A stretch of DNA of 64,000 nt from Sphingomonas sp. PP-CE-1A-559 (lineage in GTDB: Bacteria > Pseudomonadota > Alphaproteobacteria > Sphingomonadales > Sphingomonadaceae), in the NCBI RefSeq assembly GCF_004340965.1, contig NZ_SLYA01000002.1, forward strand, positions 186,001 through 250,000, in the 5' to 3' direction. The notes beneath the pieces are model-generated. The model saw only the letters and a list, made by a program, of their open reading frames with translations, did no database searches and was not told the origin of the DNA. Positions 60,952 to 64,000 of this stretch are shown here, one piece after another. The first letter of the stretch is position 1, and each line of letters begins with the position of its first letter. The position numbers and the translations under genes were made by a program.

Positions 60952-62508
60952 ATGCGTCGTCTCATCACTGCGGTACTGCTCGCCTGCGTCGCCACGCCCG
61001 TTGTCGCCAGGACGGTGGTCGTTGAAGAAGTGTCGCTCGATCGGTTGAGGGCGTTAATGAACGACGGCGGCGCGAGCAGCGTCGACATAACCCAGGCCTA
61101 TCTGGCGCGGATCGCCGCGATGGATCGCAAGGGGCCGGCGCTGCACAGCGTCATCGCGGTCAATCCCGATGCGATCGCACAGGCGAGGGCGCTCGATGCC
61201 GAACGCAAGGCGGGGCATGTGCGCGGTCCGCTGCACGGCATTCCGATCCTCATAAAGGACAATATCGAGACCGCGGATCCGCTGCCGACGACCGCGGGCA
61301 GCCTCGCATTGCGCGACAACATGACCCGCCGGGACGCGCCGATGGTCGCGTACCTGCGGCGCGCGGGCGCGGTAATTCTCGGCAAGACCAACTTGTCGGA
61401 ATGGGCGAACATCCGCTCGACTCATTCGATGAGCGGCTGGAGCGCGGTCGGCGGGCTGGTGCGCAATCCCTATGCGCTCGACCGGACCGCGTGTGGGTCT
61501 TCGTCGGGATCGGGCGCCGCGGTCGCCGCGAGTTTTGCCGCGGCGGCCATCGGTACCGAGACCGACGGATCGGTGGTGTGCCCATCGTCGCTGAACGGTC
61601 TGGTCGGCTTCAAGCCGTCGATCGGTCTGGTCAGTCGTACGCATGTCGTGCCGATTAGCCATAGCCAGGATACGCCGGGACCGATGGCGCGCAGCGTGAC
61701 CGACGTTGCGATCCTGTTGTCGGGCATGGTCGGTGCGGATCCGGCGGACGGCGTGACGGCGGCCGCGGTGACCAGGGATTATGCCGCGGGGCTCTCGGCC
61801 AGCGCGTTGTCCGGCATGCGGGTCGGCGTCATCCGGCCTGACGGCATGTCCGCGGATCTTACCACCCGCTACAACGCGGCGCTGAACGTCCTGCGCGCAG
61901 CGGGTGCCGTGCTGGTCGAGGTCAAGACGCCGAAGTTCGACGGACTGGGCGAGGCCGAACTGATGGTCCTGAAAACCGAACTCAAGGCGGACCTGAACAC
62001 CTATCTCGCCACCACGCCGCCCTCGGTCCAGACGAAGACGCTGCGCGCGGTGATCGCCTTCAACCGCGCGAACGCCGCGACCGAGATGCCGTTCTTCGCG
62101 CAGGAATTGTTCGACGATGCGGACAAGACCAAGGGACTCGACGATCCCGCGTACAAGGCCGCACGCGCCACCTCGTTGCGGCTGGCGGGGGCGCAAGGGA
62201 TCGACGCGATGCTGCGCGCGGCGGGTGCGCAGATTTTGGTCGAGCCGGCTTATGACGCAGCATGGCTGAGCGACCCGGTCTATGGCGACACCTATGCCGG
62301 CTCTTCCGCCGCGACGTTGCCAGCGGTCGCCGGTTATCCGCATCTGACCGTGCCGATGGGTCTCGTACGCGGCTTGCCGGTCGGCCTGTCGTTCATCGCC
62401 ACAAAGGATGCCGACCAGACCGTGCTGCGCGCCGGCTATGCCTATGAACAGCGCGCCAAGGCCCGGTCGGCGCCGCGGTATTTACCGACCATCGCCGTCG
62501 ACCGGTGA
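60952..62508 (+). CDS. Secreted amidase (amidase signature family)
   Basis: A 518-residue hydrolase of the amidase-signature family. A signal peptide (cleavage near VAR/T) exports it. The Ser-cisSer-Lys triad is seen as Lys102 in ILIKDNIET, Ser185 in GSSSGSGAA and Ser207 in GTETDGSVV. The start at 60952 has GGGGG upstream; the earlier frame is non-conserved. Exported members hydrolyse various amides; the physiological substrate is unknown. It is convergent with an MFS transporter gene. Confidence 0.9.
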   Translation: MRRLITAVLLACVATPVVARTVVVEEVSLDRLRALMNDGGASSVDITQAYLARIAAMDRKGPALHSVIAVNPDAIAQARALDAERKAGHVRGPLHGIPILIKDNIETADPLPTTAGSLALRDNMTRRDAPMVAYLRRAGAVILGKTNLSEWANIRSTHSMSGWSAVGGLVRNPYALDRTACGSSSGSGAAVAASFAAAAIGTETDGSVVCPSSLNGLVGFKPSIGLVSRTHVVPISHSQDTPGPMARSVTDVAILLSGMVGADPADGVTAAAVTRDYAAGLSASALSGMRVGVIRPDGMSADLTTRYNAALNVLRAAGAVLVEVKTPKFDGLGEAELMVLKTELKADLNTYLATTPPSVQTKTLRAVIAFNRANAATEMPFFAQELFDDADKTKGLDDPAYKAARATSLRLAGAQGIDAMLRAAGAQILVEPAYDAAWLSDPVYGDTYAGSSAATLPAVAGYPHLTVPMGLVRGLPVGLSFIATKDADQTVLRAGYAYEQRAKARSAPRYLPTIAVDR

Positions 62509-62520
62509 GGCGCAGGGGGC

Positions 62521-63795
62521 TTACCCCTCTTTCTGCTTCGTCTCGGGCATCGCGAAGAAATACAGCATGAAGCCGACGCCAGCGACGACGGCCAGGGTCA
62601 GGAAGCTCACGCTGTACCCCGCCCAAACGATGATCGCGCCGGCCAGCGTCGCGGACAAGGCCGCGCCCAGGCCCTGCGCGCTCGCCACCGCGCCCTGGCT
62701 GACGTTGAAGCGTCCCGTCCCCTTGGTCAGGTCGGCGATCACGACCGGGAACAGCGCGCCGAAGATGCCTGCGCCAATGCCGTCGAGCGCCTGCACGCCG
62801 ACCAGCCACCACGGATTGTCCGACACGGTATACAGTGCCCCGCGCGCCGCGAGGAACCCGAAGGCGACGAGGAACAGCGGCTTGGTGCCCCATTTCTCGG
62901 TGTTGCGGCCGACGACGATCGCGACGGGTACCATCACCAGCTGCGCCGCGACGATGCACGCGGCGGTCAGCGACGTCGCCTGGTCCTTGCCGACGGTCCG
63001 CGCGAGCAACTGGCTGACCGAGGTCAGCATCGCCGCGTTGGCGAGGTGGAACAGGAACGCCGTCCCCGCGAAGATCATCAGCGGCTTGTTTTCGACCAGC
63101 GCCTTCCACCCGCTCGGCTCCTCGCAATCGTCCTCCGGCTCGCAATCGAGACCGCGTGCCACGGCATTGTCGATGTCGTCGTTCCTGATCCGCGACGCGG
63201 TCACGATGCTCGCAACCGTCAGCGCGCCCATCAGGTAGAAGACGACGACCGGTCCGAACTTCCACGCGAGCACGCCCGCGAGCGCCGCCGACACGGCGTT
63301 GCCCGCGTGGTTGAACGCCTCGTTGCGACCGACGCGCTTGGCGAACAGTTTGGGGCCGACCAAGCCAAGCGTGATGGCGGAGATCGCCGGCGCGAACACC
63401 GCGCCCGCAACCGCCGCGATCGACTGGGTGACAGCGACCGCGGTAAAGCCACTGACGATCGGCAGTGATACGCTGCTGAGCGTCACGAGCAACGCGGCGA
63501 TCATCACGATCCGCGGCTTGTTCCTGCTGCGATCGATGAGTCCGCCCGCGGGCGTCTGCGATATCAGGCCGACGATCCCGGCGATCGTCAGGATCATGCC
63601 CACCGTCGCCTCGTTCCAGCCATGCGCAGGCCCACGCACCGCGACGAGATAGATCGCCAGATAAGGCCCGAGCCCGTCGCGAACGTCGGCAAGGAAGAAG
63701 TTCAGCGCGTCGAGCGTCTTGTTCGGCGCTGATGTAGCGTCCGACCCGCCCTTGGCCTTGCCGCTATTGGCGGATGCCGTGTCCGTCGTGGCCAT
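62521..63795 (-). CDS. MFS transporter (12 TM)
   Basis: A major facilitator protein of 424 residues. An N-terminal hydrophilic tail of about 28 residues precedes LDALNFFLADVRDGLGPYLA and the motif A region PAGGLIDRSRNKPRIVM. The central loop has an acidic Cys-containing stretch (LDCEPEDDCEEPSGWKALVE). Twelve helices are apparent. It most resembles sphingomonad MFS proteins near aromatic or drug resistance genes, but the substrate cannot be inferred. AGGGAA lies 5 bases before the ATG. Confidence 0.85.
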   Translation of the reverse strand: MATTDTASANSGKAKGGSDATSAPNKTLDALNFFLADVRDGLGPYLAIYLVAVRGPAHGWNEATVGMILTIAGIVGLISQTPAGGLIDRSRNKPRIVMIAALLVTLSSVSLPIVSGFTAVAVTQSIAAVAGAVFAPAISAITLGLVGPKLFAKRVGRNEAFNHAGNAVSAALAGVLAWKFGPVVVFYLMGALTVASIVTASRIRNDDIDNAVARGLDCEPEDDCEEPSGWKALVENKPLMIFAGTAFLFHLANAAMLTSVSQLLARTVGKDQATSLTAACIVAAQLVMVPVAIVVGRNTEKWGTKPLFLVAFGFLAARGALYTVSDNPWWLVGVQALDGIGAGIFGALFPVVIADLTKGTGRFNVSQGAVASAQGLGAALSATLAGAIIVWAGYSVSFLTLAVVAGVGFMLYFFAMPETKQKEG

Positions 63796-64000
63796 GAGAA
63801 TTCCCTGAAATATCGGTGTCGTCGAACGCGGTGCCGGACGGCGATCCCTGCGCGCCGTCGGATCGCTAAAGCTGCGGCACCGGGCAAAGTTTCCACGCCG
63901 ACGAAATATTGTTCGGCTTGATTTTGTTCAGTGATGTCAAAAGCTAAACCGAAACTGAACGGGCCCGTTAAGTCTCAAATCATGAAGTTATTGTCACGGA

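Noticed and set aside
63982..64000. Possible start of a gene at the right edge (ATGAAGTTATTG)
   Set aside because: Only six codons are visible and no ribosome site lies upstream, so a gene cannot be supported.

Overview
The window is GC-rich chromosomal DNA with tightly packed genes on both strands. It looks like a Sphingomonas-type alphaproteobacterium. The clues are a Xanthomonas/Sphingomonas-type TonB receptor, an AhpC/AhpD pair under OxyR, a phasin, an EpsC-type serine acetyltransferase, a LOV histidine kinase, an HWE histidine kinase and several families of sphingomonad-like intergenic inverted repeats. This is inference from gene content; no rRNA is present to confirm it. I saw no tRNA, rRNA, CRISPR array, insertion sequence or prophage.

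Layout. 1-4.3 kb: a winged-helix gene cut by the left edge, a 49-codon gene and a trypsin-like autotransporter with a clear terminator. 4.4-9.4 kb: a marR / outer-membrane-factor / emrA / emrB efflux operon. 9.6-11.8 kb: small hypotheticals around a lactonase-type beta-propeller. 11.9-19.2 kb: a second (RND) efflux operon (unknown AhpD-like protein, membrane fusion protein, pump, outer membrane factor) with a TetR regulator. Matching palindromes lie in both the operon promoter and the tetR promoter. 19.3-28.8 kb: ugd, a phasin, a phosphate module (NUDIX-DUF47 and PiT), an LplT-like transporter, pgsA-moaD-moaE and two fasciclin proteins. 29-33.4 kb: oxyR divergent from ahpC-ahpD, a TauE/SafE permease, epsC/cysE and a DUF2794 gene. 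33.5-41.2 kb: a TonB receptor, pncB divergent from a nicotinamidase, a GH130 glycosidase and an EF-hand lipoprotein. 41.2-46 kb: a two-component system and a LysR/aldo-keto reductase pair. 45.6-49.2 kb: a translationally coupled cysD-cysNC-cysQ sulfate-activation operon. 49.4-52.7 kb: a CitE-like lyase, a CaiB/BaiF protein and a ferredoxin reductase. 52.9-59 kb: a stress and signalling stretch (HWE kinase, CsbD-like protein, small membrane protein, Hsp20 behind an apparent RNA thermometer, DUF2147, a LOV hybrid kinase). 59-64 kb: an XRE/MmyB regulator with an SDR enzyme, a secreted amidase and an MFS transporter.

Three patterns stand out. First, long imperfect inverted repeats of several families lie in the spacers inside functionally coupled operons (emrA/emrB, membrane fusion protein/RND pump, DUF47/pit, ahpC/ahpD) as well as between convergent genes. 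Second, the hsp20 leader shows an RpoH-like promoter and three hairpins; the last one pairs the Shine-Dalgarno sequence with a UUGCU motif as in ROSE thermometers. Third, a NUDIX gene has no usual start codon (an ATC sits where the start should be, behind a good ribosome site) and no stop codon before the DUF47 gene that follows.
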